DNA of 64,000 bases. It comes from Exophiala sp. HKRS030 (lineage: Eukaryota > Ascomycota > Eurotiomycetes > Chaetothyriales > Herpotrichiellaceae). Within the stretch, counting starts at the first letter, position 1, and each line of letters begins with the position of its first letter. The position numbers and the translations under genes were made by a program. Of this stretch, positions 1 to 12,100 are shown piece by piece. The notes under the pieces are model-generated. The model saw nothing but the letters and a program-made list of their open reading frames with translations, searched no databases and was not told the DNA's origin. The stretch lies in contig JAHWDD010000013.1 of the NCBI GenBank assembly GCA_023897205.1, forward strand, positions 498,592 to 562,591, in the 5' to 3' direction.

Positions 1-2
1 GT

Positions 3-239
3 TAAAATGATAATGCCGCCAGCATAAAGATTCGAGCTCTAGAGAAGTATAATTAGTAATTAAAAGCAGAAATAAGAAAATATTACAAATTATAAAGCAT
101 ATCGCATAAGCTACTTAAAGAGGTATAAGCTTTAATAAAACGACTTAAAGACGCTATCCTTAAATTCTGATAAGCTCATAAATAAATTAAAGAAAACTTC
201 CGTAAGGAGAAAGACTTTCATAAAGCGAAGTTCTTAGGG
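3..239 (+). pseudogene. RIP-degraded coding relic, probable coiled coil (unidentified)
   Basis: Reading in the third frame from base 3, the only interruptions for about 78 codons are TAA, TAG and TGA codons, most explained as CAA, CAG or CGA hit by C-to-T change. Between them the frame reads as a charged helix rich in K, E, L and Q, with stretches such as ALEKYN, LLKEV, ALIKRLKDAILKF and ENFRKEKDFHKAKFLGS. The other two frames look less protein-like. I do not recognise the family. It could be the end of a protein that starts left of the window. Confidence is low because only composition and stop pattern support it. Confidence 0.35.
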
Positions 240-1740
240 AGTCACTAATTTTAAGAGCGACTTTATGAAATACTAAAACCATGTCTCTCCTTAGTCTATA
301 TCTATACAGCAGAAAGCGACATTATCTTAGACCAGCATTTAGAAAGATTTCTTAACGTACATTCTCTAGTATAGCTACTAATAGTTATATAAGCTTATCC
401 CATTCTTTTCGTTAGGAAGCTTTCTCTTCCGGATCTAAATTAATTTCTTTGTTTTAAATAATAGTTAGTTTAAATAACTATTTACTCTGTAAATTAAGGA
501 GAGCTTTAGCTTTATATATTTACATTTAATATTTATCTATATAACCTTCTTACTGGTAGTGTGCTCTCTCTTATCTCCTAGATTCATATTCTTGTTTTTT
601 CTACCAGATTTCAGCGATTTCTTAATGATTATTACCATTGAATTAATGTCCTAGACCTCTATTACCCTTAATTGCGTAGCGATATTTGAGATAGATTTTC
701 ATTTTAGGTACCTTAGTTAACTTTATTCTAGTAACGGCCTAATTATGCCTTAACATTATTAGGTAGGAAAGAGGAGACTGTAATAAGCATAAGAGTATGG
801 CGACAGGATACCATGGTCTAGACAATAATCGGACCGGTTTTATAGTGATCTTATAGCAGTAAAAGTAATAAAGTCAGACTTAAGATAAAAGTTAGCTCCC
901 TTAATGGTCTGGCTATAATCCTTTTTGGGAAGGTCACCTAAAGGTGCTAACTAAGTAAAAGACCTAATCACGTGACTATATAATCCCTAGTAAAGTTTGA
1001 TTGGGACCTTAAGTATGTAAGGAGCAAATTTATCCTTAAAGGCTACTACTTAGTAGAATTAACTCCTAGAGATTTGGTATTAGTAGCGAGTCTAGCCTCC
1101 GCTCGTTCTGAGCCTAGGAATTTACTCCTTATACATATATAGGCTCTAAATAGATTCTCTCCTTATTACCAATTAAGAATAAATATACTCTCCTCAGCCC
1201 GCTTCACTCCTTAAGACCGCCTTATACCGAGATAACACCTTGAGAAGAGATTATATCTAAGGACGATTACTACAGGACTAATTATGTCCCTACTATCTAG
1301 TTCTCCTTATAATATTCTTCTTAACATAAGTCTAGCCTAGGTTAAAAAGATTATTTTTATCTGGCTTATCTCTTAAAACTTTCCTTATTCACTATAATAA
1401 GTACGCTAGCGAAATCTAGTACTTATTCATTAATATTTAGCTCTCTCTAAGGCACTAAGATAATTATATTTATTTTATCTGTAGTCACTACCTTAAAACA
1501 ATTGTTCGGCGTTAAAAGATATATATTAGTATTAAAAATCCGTAGTCCTTTTCATATATTTTTCTTTGCCACCTATATCACTTTTAATAGATTAGAAGGA
1601 TCTATCTATATAGATTACATATTTCGCTAAATACTATTCTCTCTGATCTTAAAATGGATATATATCTATTTTAAGGCTTCTTTAAGTATAATTTACTGTT
1701 ACTCTTAAAGGTCTTAATCTTCTTTTTTCTCTCGCTTTTA
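240..1740. other. RIP-degraded AT-rich DNA, no gene seen
   Basis: TpA-rich, CpA/TpG-poor sequence with dense stops in all frames. No reading frame, RNA gene or repeat was recognised here. Confidence 0.6.
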
Positions 1741-2156
1741 GTCTTGCTCCTATTGTGCTTACTCCTGTCGTGCTTGCTCCTATCGTGCTTACTCCTATTA
1801 TGCTTGCTCCTGTCGTGCTTACTCCTATCGTGCTTACTCCTGTCGTGCTTACTCCTATTATGCTTGCTCCTATCGTGCTTACTCCTATTATACTTACTCC
1901 TGTTGTGCTTATTCCTGTCGTGCTTATTCCTGTCGTGCTTACTCCTATTGTGCTTATTCCTATCGTGCTTACTTCTGTTCACGTTACTACTATTCACGTT
2001 ACTACTATTCACGTTATTCTTGTTCACGTTATTCTTATTCACGTTATTCTTGTTCACGTTATTCTTATTCACGTTATTCTTGTTCACATTGTTCTTATTC
2101 ACGTTACTCTTATTCATGTTATTCTTATTCACATTATTCTTATTAAGCTTATTCTT
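1741..2156. repeat. 15-bp minisatellite, two adjacent blocks
   Basis: Block 1 (about 1741-1977) repeats the 15-mer TGCTTACTCCTATCG with A/G and C/T variants. Block 2 (about 1978-2156) repeats TTCACGTTATTCTTG, becoming degenerate at its right end. Because 15 is a multiple of three, frames stay open on both strands. The minus frame from the ATG at 2198 down to 1671 encodes a five-residue repeat, NKNNV-type followed by RSKHD/RSKHN-type, with a basic tail. The plus frames are leucine- or proline-rich. The array keeps TpG/CpA dinucleotides that the surrounding DNA has lost. No signal peptide or known domain is seen, so I annotate it as a repeat, not a gene. Confidence 0.9.
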
Positions 2157-4720
2157 CCTATGTCTATTCTTCCTACTGAGAGTACTACTTAGCGGCATTA
2201 ACACTATATTAAGAAGTCACTAATTAATTCTATACCTAAACTAATAAGTTATTTAAGAGATCTGATAATCCCATAAAGGCAGAATAAAAGAATCTAAGGA
2301 CGAAAAATGACGTGATGCCTTTACCATTATTATCTTACTAGTTATGTAGGTAAAGAAGGAATAAGAAATTCTGATCGTTCTAAAAATTGTCTAACTTAGG
2401 TAATCTATATCTTTGTTACAGCTTTTTACTAGGACCTAAAGTAATTAGTAATGACCTAAATAACTCTGAAGTATTAAGAGAATCTAGTAATTCTTCTATA
2501 TTTAAAAGCTGGCGAATTTTAGGTGACTTAAATCTAACATAAATGGTTAATTCTGTGAACTAGCGCAGTGTGACTTAATTAGCTTTCACATAAGGTCTAA
2601 TAGTTATATCGTCACTAATTAGCTCCTATGGGATATTAATAAAGTGTCTCATGGTAAAGGCAATAATCTGGCGAAAACTAAGGTCTATCTATGCGTTGCG
2701 CAGGCCTTAAAGTGTTTTAAACTGTGACTTACTCACTTAGATTACCACTTAATTATTATATTAATTAGTAGCACTAAATCAGCCTTTAAAGGCTGATAAG
2801 ATTATGTCACGACGTAATAACGTTATTAAGTGCTTAACGCTTCTAACGCATACCTCCCAGTAGATAACATCCTAAAAAAATGTATGCAGGGATAGAATTA
2901 GGTACTTAAATCCGCATAATCACTAAAGAATGTGCCGTCACTTTTCCTCACTAAAGGCTCTCAGAATTTAACCGGCACAGATTTAGGCTTTAATCTCCTT
3001 CGCATTATGTGTAAAAATACCTAGAGCTTAAAGCTTTAGTGCCTTTATATCTTAATGATTAAACCTTTACATAGTACTAGGGTTACCATTAACTAAATCG
3101 TGCTAAAATCGTTAGATATATTTAAGATAATTTAGTATCTCCTATAATAAGTTAGTCTATAGTAAGTTAATATTTAGTAGCACTACCTACATTATTAGAC
3201 TTTAGTCCTAGCACTTTATAAAGCGTTATAAGTAACATTCTGCCCTAAAGACTAGATATATTAATTAGAGCGTTAAAAGCTATAGTAAGTTTAGGGTACT
3301 TTAATAGTGCTTTCAAATTATGACTTTAGTAGCCTTAGAGGTAAGCTCACTATCTCGATTTAAAGCTAAGGTTACACTAAAAGTGGTATAGACGGATCTT
3401 ATAGAAGATTATTTCGTCCGTGAGAATACTTTCGTTCGCGTATTCCTTAATGAGGCCGCGCTTTATATCTATTAATAGCCCTAGTAGATATATTAGTTTA
3501 TAACGTTTATTATGCTTTATAACTTATTACTAAGATAGATATTAGCGATTCACTATTTATCCTAAGGAAATAAAAATTCGTGACTAGCTTAGATACAGTG
3601 CTTTTCATAGAGATAAATAACTTCTACACCTATAGGAAATTAAAGCTCTGGGTAGTTATCTCTTTAGGGGGTAAGTAGCTCTATTACTATCACACCTAAA
3701 AGAGTAAGGGCAGTCTTAAAACACATTTTATTAATTTTAATTAAAATATAATTATTAATAAAGTGTGATTAATATTCTTTGCGTTAGTAAATACCCTTTA
3801 AATAGTTAATGTTTTCTTTATTAAGTTACTTATAAGCCTTAAATTAATACTTTAAAATATTAAGAGAAATATGTGTAGTCCCTTAATGTTATTAGCGCCT
3901 TTTCGTTTCGAACTTTGTATTCTCTAGTTATGCTTAGCTAGTTCGCATGATAAGGAAAACTTTTGAAAGACAAAATTACTTAGGCCTAACTGTGTTTAAA
4001 TGATAAGAATTATAGGCTAATAATGTCGCGCGATTTATAGAGTTTGGAAATCTTACCTTACTTAGTCTTATTATATACTGTAGCATAAGGAACCTTGTTA
4101 CAGTACTAGACTGTATATCTGACGAACTTACTAAGGAAGTGATCGCGTGGATCTACCATTAGGCATCGTAGGCTTTCTAACTACATGCATTATACATGGT
4201 GAAAACATTAAGCATAATGACTCTTAATATGATAACTTTCCCTAAGTTTATAGTGAACTCCCCTGTGTGACGGATTATATCTTTCCTTTTAGCTCCATCT
4301 CTACGCAGTGAAATATTTAAATTCTGATTTACGTGTGGGCCAATAAAATGGCGCATATCGGCCTAAGGGTGCTTTTTTCAACCGTAGTAAGGCTGATCCC
4401 CTTGCTGAGCAGCTTATAGCGCTGTGACATTTCTTATCCGTTAAGTTCGGAGAAGAGCTGAATGAAAAAGTGATTTAATTAATGGGGAACACAAAGTGAC
4501 ATTACGCCAACATCATACAAGTATACTATAGAATCGTTTAAATTAGGAGGCCTACACTTATAAGCTATTAAAGAGCCACTTATCCTTGCAACCAATTCCG
4601 AGTGCTTTAACCTTGACGCTGATGGTAGACCTAACCACGTGGGCCATATAGAAAACTGAGATAGTTAGCATAGTTACCTATCTACTTATTTTCTTGTGAT
4701 TAGACCAGTCTGCCTTAAGG
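2157..4720. other. RIP-degraded DNA, no gene recognised
   Basis: AT-rich with dense stops. Some patches keep more G+C (for example 2900-3000, 4120-4500 and 4600-4800), suggesting incomplete mutation, but I could not identify a protein family. Confidence 0.5.
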
Positions 4721-5160
4721 TTAATCACGATGTCCCTGAGTGCGTCCGTCTACATATTGAGTGTTAGTAGGCAGGACCCATGGACTAGTCCCGTTCTATT
4801 CATAACTTAGCTTAAGATTTTGGTCTGCATCCGGAAATACAGCATACATTAAGGAGGCCTCAGCCACCGCCTATCTTCGTTCTTCCTCCACTCTTTTCCG
4901 TGTCTTTCACCCCTTACGTATCTCTTTAAATTCTTCTAGTATTCTCTTTATGCCATGAGAATATATATTAACGTGCGCGTTTAGGTGATTCAAGGTGCCA
5001 TATGTCTTTTCACAGCCCTTCTAGCCACATTTATACATTCTATCAATCTCTTTATATCGTTAGCGGGGTCACTCGTACTGAGGATTATCGGAAACGGGCA
5101 TAAATAAGTAAGCCTAGGCAGTGAGTAATAATGCGGATGTTTATAGTGGCCCTTAAGCAC
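4721..5160 (-). pseudogene. Con7-type C2H2 zinc-finger transcription factor relic
   Basis: On the minus strand one frame runs from about 5160 to a stop at 4721-4723 and reads through several RIP-type stops without a frameshift. It contains RYKEIDRMYKCG-stop-KGCEK, then TYGTLNHLNAHV, SHGIKR and EEFKEIRKG-stop-KTRKR. This is the signature of fungal Con7-family nuclear regulators: a basic RRRY.EI.RMYKCGW entry, one zinc finger C-x4-C-x12-H-x5-H with all four ligands present, then an EEFKEIRKEWK charged helix. Both stops inside the motifs sit where family members have Trp (TGG to TAG or TGA), as G-to-A RIP predicts. Con7 controls morphogenesis genes in plant pathogens. The N-terminal part upstream of 5160 is not traceable, and this copy cannot make a protein. 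A second, intact copy elsewhere in the genome would be expected. Confidence 0.87.
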
Positions 5161-8100
5161 CTAGAATTACGTGGGTATAAGATGGTAGCGCACCATTCAG
5201 CATTAAAGAATCTCCCCGTTACTCTTCAGATAATTACTATTACATATAGAGAGGATATTAAGACTGAAAGGCGTACTGCCTATTATTACCCTATGAACAT
5301 CGCAAATAGGGTGAGTAGGGTAGACTAACCTACCACATTAAGAAATTATTTAGCTATGCCATTATTACTTGGTGATCTCTAAACGCGGATCTTACGTGAT
5401 TTATATAGGAATTAACAGTTAACTTCCTGTGCATATTTGGAAGCTCTCCACGCTTCAAGGGAATTTGAACTACAGTATGCACTATGTAGACGCTAAATAT
5501 CGCATATAACACTATATAGAGCCTAATATAACCCGGGAAATTATAACCTCCGACCAAGTTTACTGTAATAGCGCAGCGACTAAAGCCCACGAAACTTAGG
5601 GGGTTAGCTACCCACACATGCTGGCTAACCGTCCCGCTTAGATTTAACCTCAAAGAATCCGTAACAGTTAATCCCTCTACTTAGCGATAGGTCTATGCCC
5701 TAATGCGTTATTAAGGACCACCCAGTATCCATCATTTCTAGTGCTAGTGCGACACTGAATCTCAGAAATTATACACATTAAAAGCGCACTACCTATAAAC
5801 TCTTATCAGGTATGTCAAGTATAAAAATCGTCTTCAATCTCATGATAATATCCCGAATAGCCTTTGACGTAAATACACACGAAAGAAGCGTGTCAGTAGC
5901 ATATCTATTTCTTTTAATAGGACCTTATCTAGTTCACTAACGCTTTACCTCCTCAATCTTCGACAGAGTTAAGGAGTATATAGTAGCCCGAAACCATGCG
6001 TCTTAATATCGCGGGCCACCATAACGTTAATTTATAAGACTACTATAACTAGCTTAAGTCTTAAGTAAAGAACGAGTCATATAAACATAAATATTAAAAA
6101 GTAGCTAACTTTCTTCTTGAGAAAGCCTTTAACCTTAACTTAGTCTATAAGGACTAGAACCCTAGTTTTCTCATTAAGTAAGAAGAAATAGAGGAAGGTA
6201 TTACTTAGCGATTTATAAAGGATATTCCTTTATGGGTTAAACGTTATAGGCAGAATGAGATATAAGCGGACAGTATCTTAAAGTTCTAATATAGTTCTAG
6301 ATATCTTTGGTCAGTGAACTGTCTTTAGGGTGAGGTTTTAACTTTTTCATATGTACTATATATAGTGTTTATGTAGACTATAATTAATAGTTATTTTTGG
6401 CCTAAAGCCGCATTAATTATTAGAAGTGTTTTAGTGTTTAATATACCGCGAAACTAAGAGAATTTTCACTTATTCACTTCATAATAAGATAAATATACTG
6501 GAGTGAGAAATAAATATTATAATACTATTTAAAATCGAGCAACGTTTCCTAACGCTTATATCGTGTCAGAGAATAGACGATTAACTTAATCCATTATCAA
6601 CGGAGAACAGGGTATTATGATATAGCTATAAGCTTACTTAAGCTAGAGGACCAAGGCACATAAGATATCTTAGACATAAGAAAAGAGGTTATAAGTTAGT
6701 TAAATAGTTAACATATAAGATAAACACTCTTAATATGATTTTCTTCACACAAGTGGCGTTCCTTAGACATTATATTAAAGATTTCCGTCTATATCTCAGG
6801 GAGAAATAGGCCTTAGAAATTCATTCTGTTTGGGTAAGTGTCTCACGAACCCAGTCTCTTAAGAAAAGAGACAAAGCGAAAGTAACCGAATGGGGGCGGA
6901 GACAGTTAAAGGAGAAGAGACAGCCTTAATGGACGAATATGCTCTATAGGCCCAAAGTTTCTAGTTCTGCCCGGAGAAAACGCGACGGTCTTTATACATA
7001 ATATGCATACTAAGTAAATCTTAATCTTTATTAGAGGAAAGGTAAGTATTACTTACGTGATATGAACATAGGTAAAGTAATGCCAATATTAACCTTATTC
7101 TAACTTAAGAAAAGATTGTCTCTATTAGGTTTATTTACGGAATCAATTTTTTTGTTATGGCTAATCTAAGATTAGAGAATCTATGATGCGGCTTAGTGGC
7201 CTCCTTCTAGATCTATCTCATGAAGGGTTAGAAATCCGTCTCAACTAAGGTTATCTTTTCATAAAGATGCTGTCATGCTAATCTCCTTAAAACGTCATGA
7301 GTTTTTATAAATGCCAACACTAAATTAAATTAGTTTATACTATTTTTTAGGAACGATTAGACTTACTAAGGATAAGAGTTAAGCCCTACGATATCTACCG
7401 CAATTTAAATACTTACTGCTTATTCTATGTGAGTGGGTAAGGTACGCTACCCTTATTCTAGAGTGATACGTTTATTCATGGTTACATAAACTTATTAGTT
7501 AAATACTTAGAAAGAGTACTTTATCTCGCTAGATTTAGCACATTTAAATTCGGTTAAGTTAAATCTAGAAAAGAGATAAGGACCTCTTATATAGCGTTCT
7601 ATATTCTGAGAGAATTAGGGTTAAGGGAAGACTTCTAAGAAAGCCTTCGGTTTTATTATCTTAAGATTCACCTTTAAAAGCTAACTTCTTCTTCACTAAC
7701 TCATTAAAATTAGCCTTTCTAGAGTAAACAGTACTTTATTTCCTAAATAAGATCTTTAAAATATTATTAAGGTTAATATAGATAGAGACCTAAAGAATCT
7801 ATTAATTAATTAATAATAAGAAAAGAATGAATTAATAAATTATGTATATTATCGCTCTCTAGCTTATCTTTATTTAACACATTATTTATAAAAGGCTATA
7901 TAGTAATGCTAATATCTAAGATAGTTAGCAGAAGTTAGGTCTAAAGTTAGAATACCTATTAATATCACTAATTTACTAGATTAAATGGATCTAATAAGTG
8001 ACCACGTGATAATGGTAGTAGCTATAAATCAGTTTCTTTAGGTATAGCACTTAAGAGATAATTCTCACTCTATTAGCGATTAACATAACTATCTTATACT

Positions 8101-8619
8101 AACTAACTAGGATAGTATGACTATATAGTCCACTAAATATAGCCTATTTATACTTAAAAGGTTTATTTAGGCGAGCAATGTGAAGAAGATCTCTTGTTAG
8201 GCCTTACTGTGACTAGATAAAAATCTCCAGATATTCTTACGCCTTGGTGAACTAAGAGATAACCATAAATAGATAGCTCTACTAAAAGACTTTAAGACCT
8301 ATAGAGGGTATTCATAGATTAATATACTAGCTAGACTTAATTTTCAAAGGTTTATAGAGATACACCTTTAATTTTAGCATCCTATATAAGCTTATAACGA
8401 TAACCTATAAGCGTTTACAGAATAACTATCCATTCTGGATAAGAACTAATATAGCTTCGTAAGCGAATGTCACTACTATTAAGGCAAGAAAAATGAGAAA
8501 ATATAATTAATCTAGAGACTATACTAATAATAAATATTCCCAGATTAAAGTAGCATAAAGAAGTAATAAAATCTGATGAAGTTAAATAAAGATCTTATAG
8601 AACGCTTTCTAGACTAAGT
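5161..8619. other. RIP-degraded DNA, no gene recognised
   Basis: Mostly AT-rich with dense stops. A 99-codon open stretch on the minus strand at 5354-5653 falls in a less mutated patch and could be part of the gene behind the Con7 relic, but it has no motif I recognise. A short hairpin (GTCTCTT, 5-nt loop, AAGAGAC) lies near 6855-6875. Confidence 0.5.
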
Positions 8620-9192
8620 GTTATGAAGTAATAATGAGTATATAGAATGCTAAAGCTACCTAGGTAAATTAGTAGTGAGAAAAGCGGGAGAGAAGGAGGC
8701 TCTTATAATGACCATGAACAGTTTCTTTAGTTCTCTCCGAAATAATACCTACTTAGTTATGGTAGCCATGATAACGTGAAAAGCGGCCAGCCTAAAAGCT
8801 ATAAAGCTAACTATATAATGGGTATCTTAAATGGCGCTAATAGAGAGACCTAATAAGTCAGCCAGAAAGTTAAGGTAAAGATCACTTAATAACGGACCTA
8901 AATTAATAACTAATAACGTCCCTATGCGGTGTTTAGCATGCGACAGATTGGCGACACTAACACCTAAATATACTATGTTAACTACTAAATATGTCACGCG
9001 TAGTAAGACTGCGGTCATAGTCTAGGGACCCATAAAGGTGTGACGATTAAGAACATAGGTAGATCTTAAGTATTAGTATATCTAGGAAGCGGTGATAATG
9101 AGCCTAGGGGTAAACGAGAAAACCTCAGTTCGTAATAGCAATATCAGAGTAATGCCAGCGATAATAACTGTATAGATCTGAGTAGTATCCAT
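8620..9192 (-). pseudogene. Ferric reductase-like transmembrane protein (FRE) relic
   Basis: From an ATG at 9192 (minus) one frame continues to about 8620 with no frameshift and seven in-frame TAA/TAG stops. It begins MDTTQIYTVIIAGITLILLL, a first membrane segment, then reads VLNRHTFMGP-stop, then VTYLVVNIVYLG, HRIGTLLVINLGPLL, LNFLADLLGLSIS and FRLAAFHVIMATITK. This follows the fungal ferric-reductase/NADPH-oxidase-like order: LLNRH..LGPW, a membrane helix, RAGTLSLINL.PLF, LSFLADLLG, then the helix with the haem-ligand His of LFHV. The stop after MGP stands where the family has Trp (TGG to TAG). FAD and NADPH domains downstream are not traceable. The protein would have moved electrons across the membrane to reduce ferric iron. 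Ferric reductases recur as Starship accessory genes. Confidence 0.85.
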
Positions 9193-12100
9193 GGTGGGAG
9201 AGAGATAAATTATTCGAAGAGAATATTGCCCTAGGGAAGATACCTAATAGGCCATAACTAGGAAGGACGAGATTAAAGATTAAATAGCTTAGGAGAAGAT
9301 AATTATCCCAGCACTGTGCTATGTTTAGATCTTAGTTAAAATGCAATGCGCCTTAGAAGTGACAAAGTTTCACTATTCTATCTTATTTAATATATATATA
9401 GAATTACGGTCTATAATGGGGTCTAACATCCAGAATCTCCCCGAACTTAAACGTAGGTTAGAAATTCACATAAAATAGTATTACATATGAGGCTTATCTA
9501 GGATAGTTTTTCTATATGAGATTGAGGGAGCGTCATATCAATAACCGATTTAAAAGCTTCGCATTATACATAGCAAAGAATACTTAGATTTAATGCTTTC
9601 GGACCTTAATCAAAGTATCTATAGGCTCTCCGAACAGAGAACGAAGCTAGCTCTTCTAATAACACTAAGTCCTCCTTACACCATGAACGCTATAATAAGT
9701 TATACTTAGAGGATCAGTAGCTATCAGAAATATTCTTATTTATAAGTCCTTACCTATTGTAGTTCCGTTATAGACTCTGCAGAAGTAGTTATTAATAAAA
9801 ACCTAACAGATAGAGAGTTCCTAGTCTAGCGATTAGGATTCTTAATTCTGATAGCTCTATTGTCTTTTACATACTTCTGCATTAGTTCTATCGCGATATA
9901 GCTAACTGCCCTCATATTAGCCGTGTTTAGTTCCTTAGCGGCATAACAATACTCTTAGTTAGCTACAATCGATCAGTCCTTCCCTATACGGCCATTATTA
10001 GAGGCTTACCTAAGATAATATCTTTACTCAGCTTTAGTAGTACGTTTAAGCATACTAATAAGCTATACTAAAGCCTAATTAAGCTTAAATAATATAGACC
10101 TTTTAGAATCTAATCTAGTTAGAGAATAGGTCTCCATTAGTACCTAGGACGTTAACACATCTATACTAGAATGGCAACTAGCTATTACTTAGTTAAATAA
10201 GCTAGGCAAGCTATCACTTACTCTAGCGAGATAAAAATGTGTTCAAAGATAGTAAAGTACATATATTCCCACTTAAAAACCTTTATTACCCTGATAAATT
10301 TCTCATGGTGAACTATGTTTAATATGTTAAGAATTCTTTTCCCTTTATATCTTTTATAATTTTTTATGATAAACTTACCTAAATTCAGAGATAAACTGAT
10401 AGTAATAGTGATAAAGTCCTCAAATTTAAGCTTATATCCTTACTTATATATTTTCCATAATGATTCGTGCCGGACTATTAGTATAATCGCTCTCACGCTA
10501 GGAGGTATCTAGCCAGGAGTAGATACACTAAGTTTTAGTATCCCTAGCTTAGTGACCTTTTCAATCTGTTTTCTAATTCCCTTTTTAATATCTCTTCTTA
10601 TGTTAGTGGCGGGGGACAATTTTTTCCATAATGTGCTAATCCTTTTCGCTGTCCTAGCGATCTACTTAAGGTGGTTTAGAGCAGTTAATAACTTAGAGCC
10701 GGATTTATTCCTAATAGCTCCTAAATCGATATGTGATTCTCTATTCTGGGCCGAACGAGCGAGGTGCCGATAGGATCTAGGCTGTATAGGTATAGGTATA
10801 ATTATGAGGGAGGTATAAGTCAGACTTATAGGTGATAAGAAATTGTTCGGGATACGTTAAAAATTTAAATAGTTATAATTGTGGAAGTGCTTTAGCCTCT
10901 AACTTCTCACAGAACTATTTATATACATTAAATATTAAGTTATGTTATTCCTGCAAATTTCTAAGCTTATAGAGTTATATACCTTAAGTTTTAAGACCAA
11001 AAAATATTCTTCGGCCATTTACATTCCTTCTCGCTTAGATTATCTCACTAATCTATCCAATTATTACAGTATCTAAGCTTACATCCTAAGTGCTAACCAA
11101 CACTAAAATCCTTTTCCGAAGAATCGAAGAAAATGACTAGTTCTCCTTAAGCGGACCCATATATACATATTAGTCATTTACTACCTAACAGAATGGAAAT
11201 CCACAATATGCAATATAAGTCCAAGTGAACGGGGTATTAGTAGTGATGGTCGAAGTTAGCCACATGTTTAGATCGGAAGATTATTAAGTACATTAAAGCT
11301 AGAAATAGTTAGTACTGTAGATAGATCCCTTAAACGCATATAACTCACTATATTAAAACAATTATCCGAATATGCTAGGGCGTCTACCTAGCTCATGTCG
11401 CAAGTAGAACCTTTAAGGACAGTAAGTGTATCGCCAGGACATTAACAGCGAAAAAGGCTTAGCGTATCAAAAGGTGTAGATATGACTAGCTACACAGAGG
11501 TTATAAGAAACACTAAGATTCGTTGGAATTCGTGTATATTACAGACTTTCTTAGTATAATAATAGTTTTTAGATATATAGTAATACAGTCCTATAGAAAT
11601 AGTAACCAGGGCGACTTTAAGAGAAATTTAGTGATAATTATATATGAAGTCCTTCGCAGACATAGAGTATTAATCCTTAGGACTCTAAGGTCTAGATATA
11701 ACCATTTTCTAAACACTTAATGCTCTGAATTCTAATATTAGAAATATAATACTTAAAGATTAACCTATATTTAAGATTAAAATCGGTAATGGGGAAGAAT
11801 CTAGTATAAGTATATATAGAGGCACTTAGCATAGTAAAGTTTACTGTGGTAGTGCTAACATGCAATTCTGAACTTAGATTGGTTTTTCATGGGGTATAAG
11901 TCTATAATTCTCTTAGCCTACTTAATGGAGGAAACACGTCTAGACACAGTAGGTTTAAGGTATTAGATTTTATATTTCACAATTTAGCCATTAATCCCTT
12001 TCACTCACACTTAGTGCCTTATTTACCTATAGAGTAACAATACATTAGGGCCTATACGCGTTAATGGAAAAATTTTATAGATAATCTATAGATTGTGATT

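Noticed and set aside
1741..2156. CRISPR-like array
   Set aside because: Units are contiguous 15-mers without spacers, in a eukaryotic genome.
1744..2223. Leucine- and proline-rich plus-strand frames across the minisatellite
   Set aside because: They are forced by the 15-bp period and have no start context or domain.
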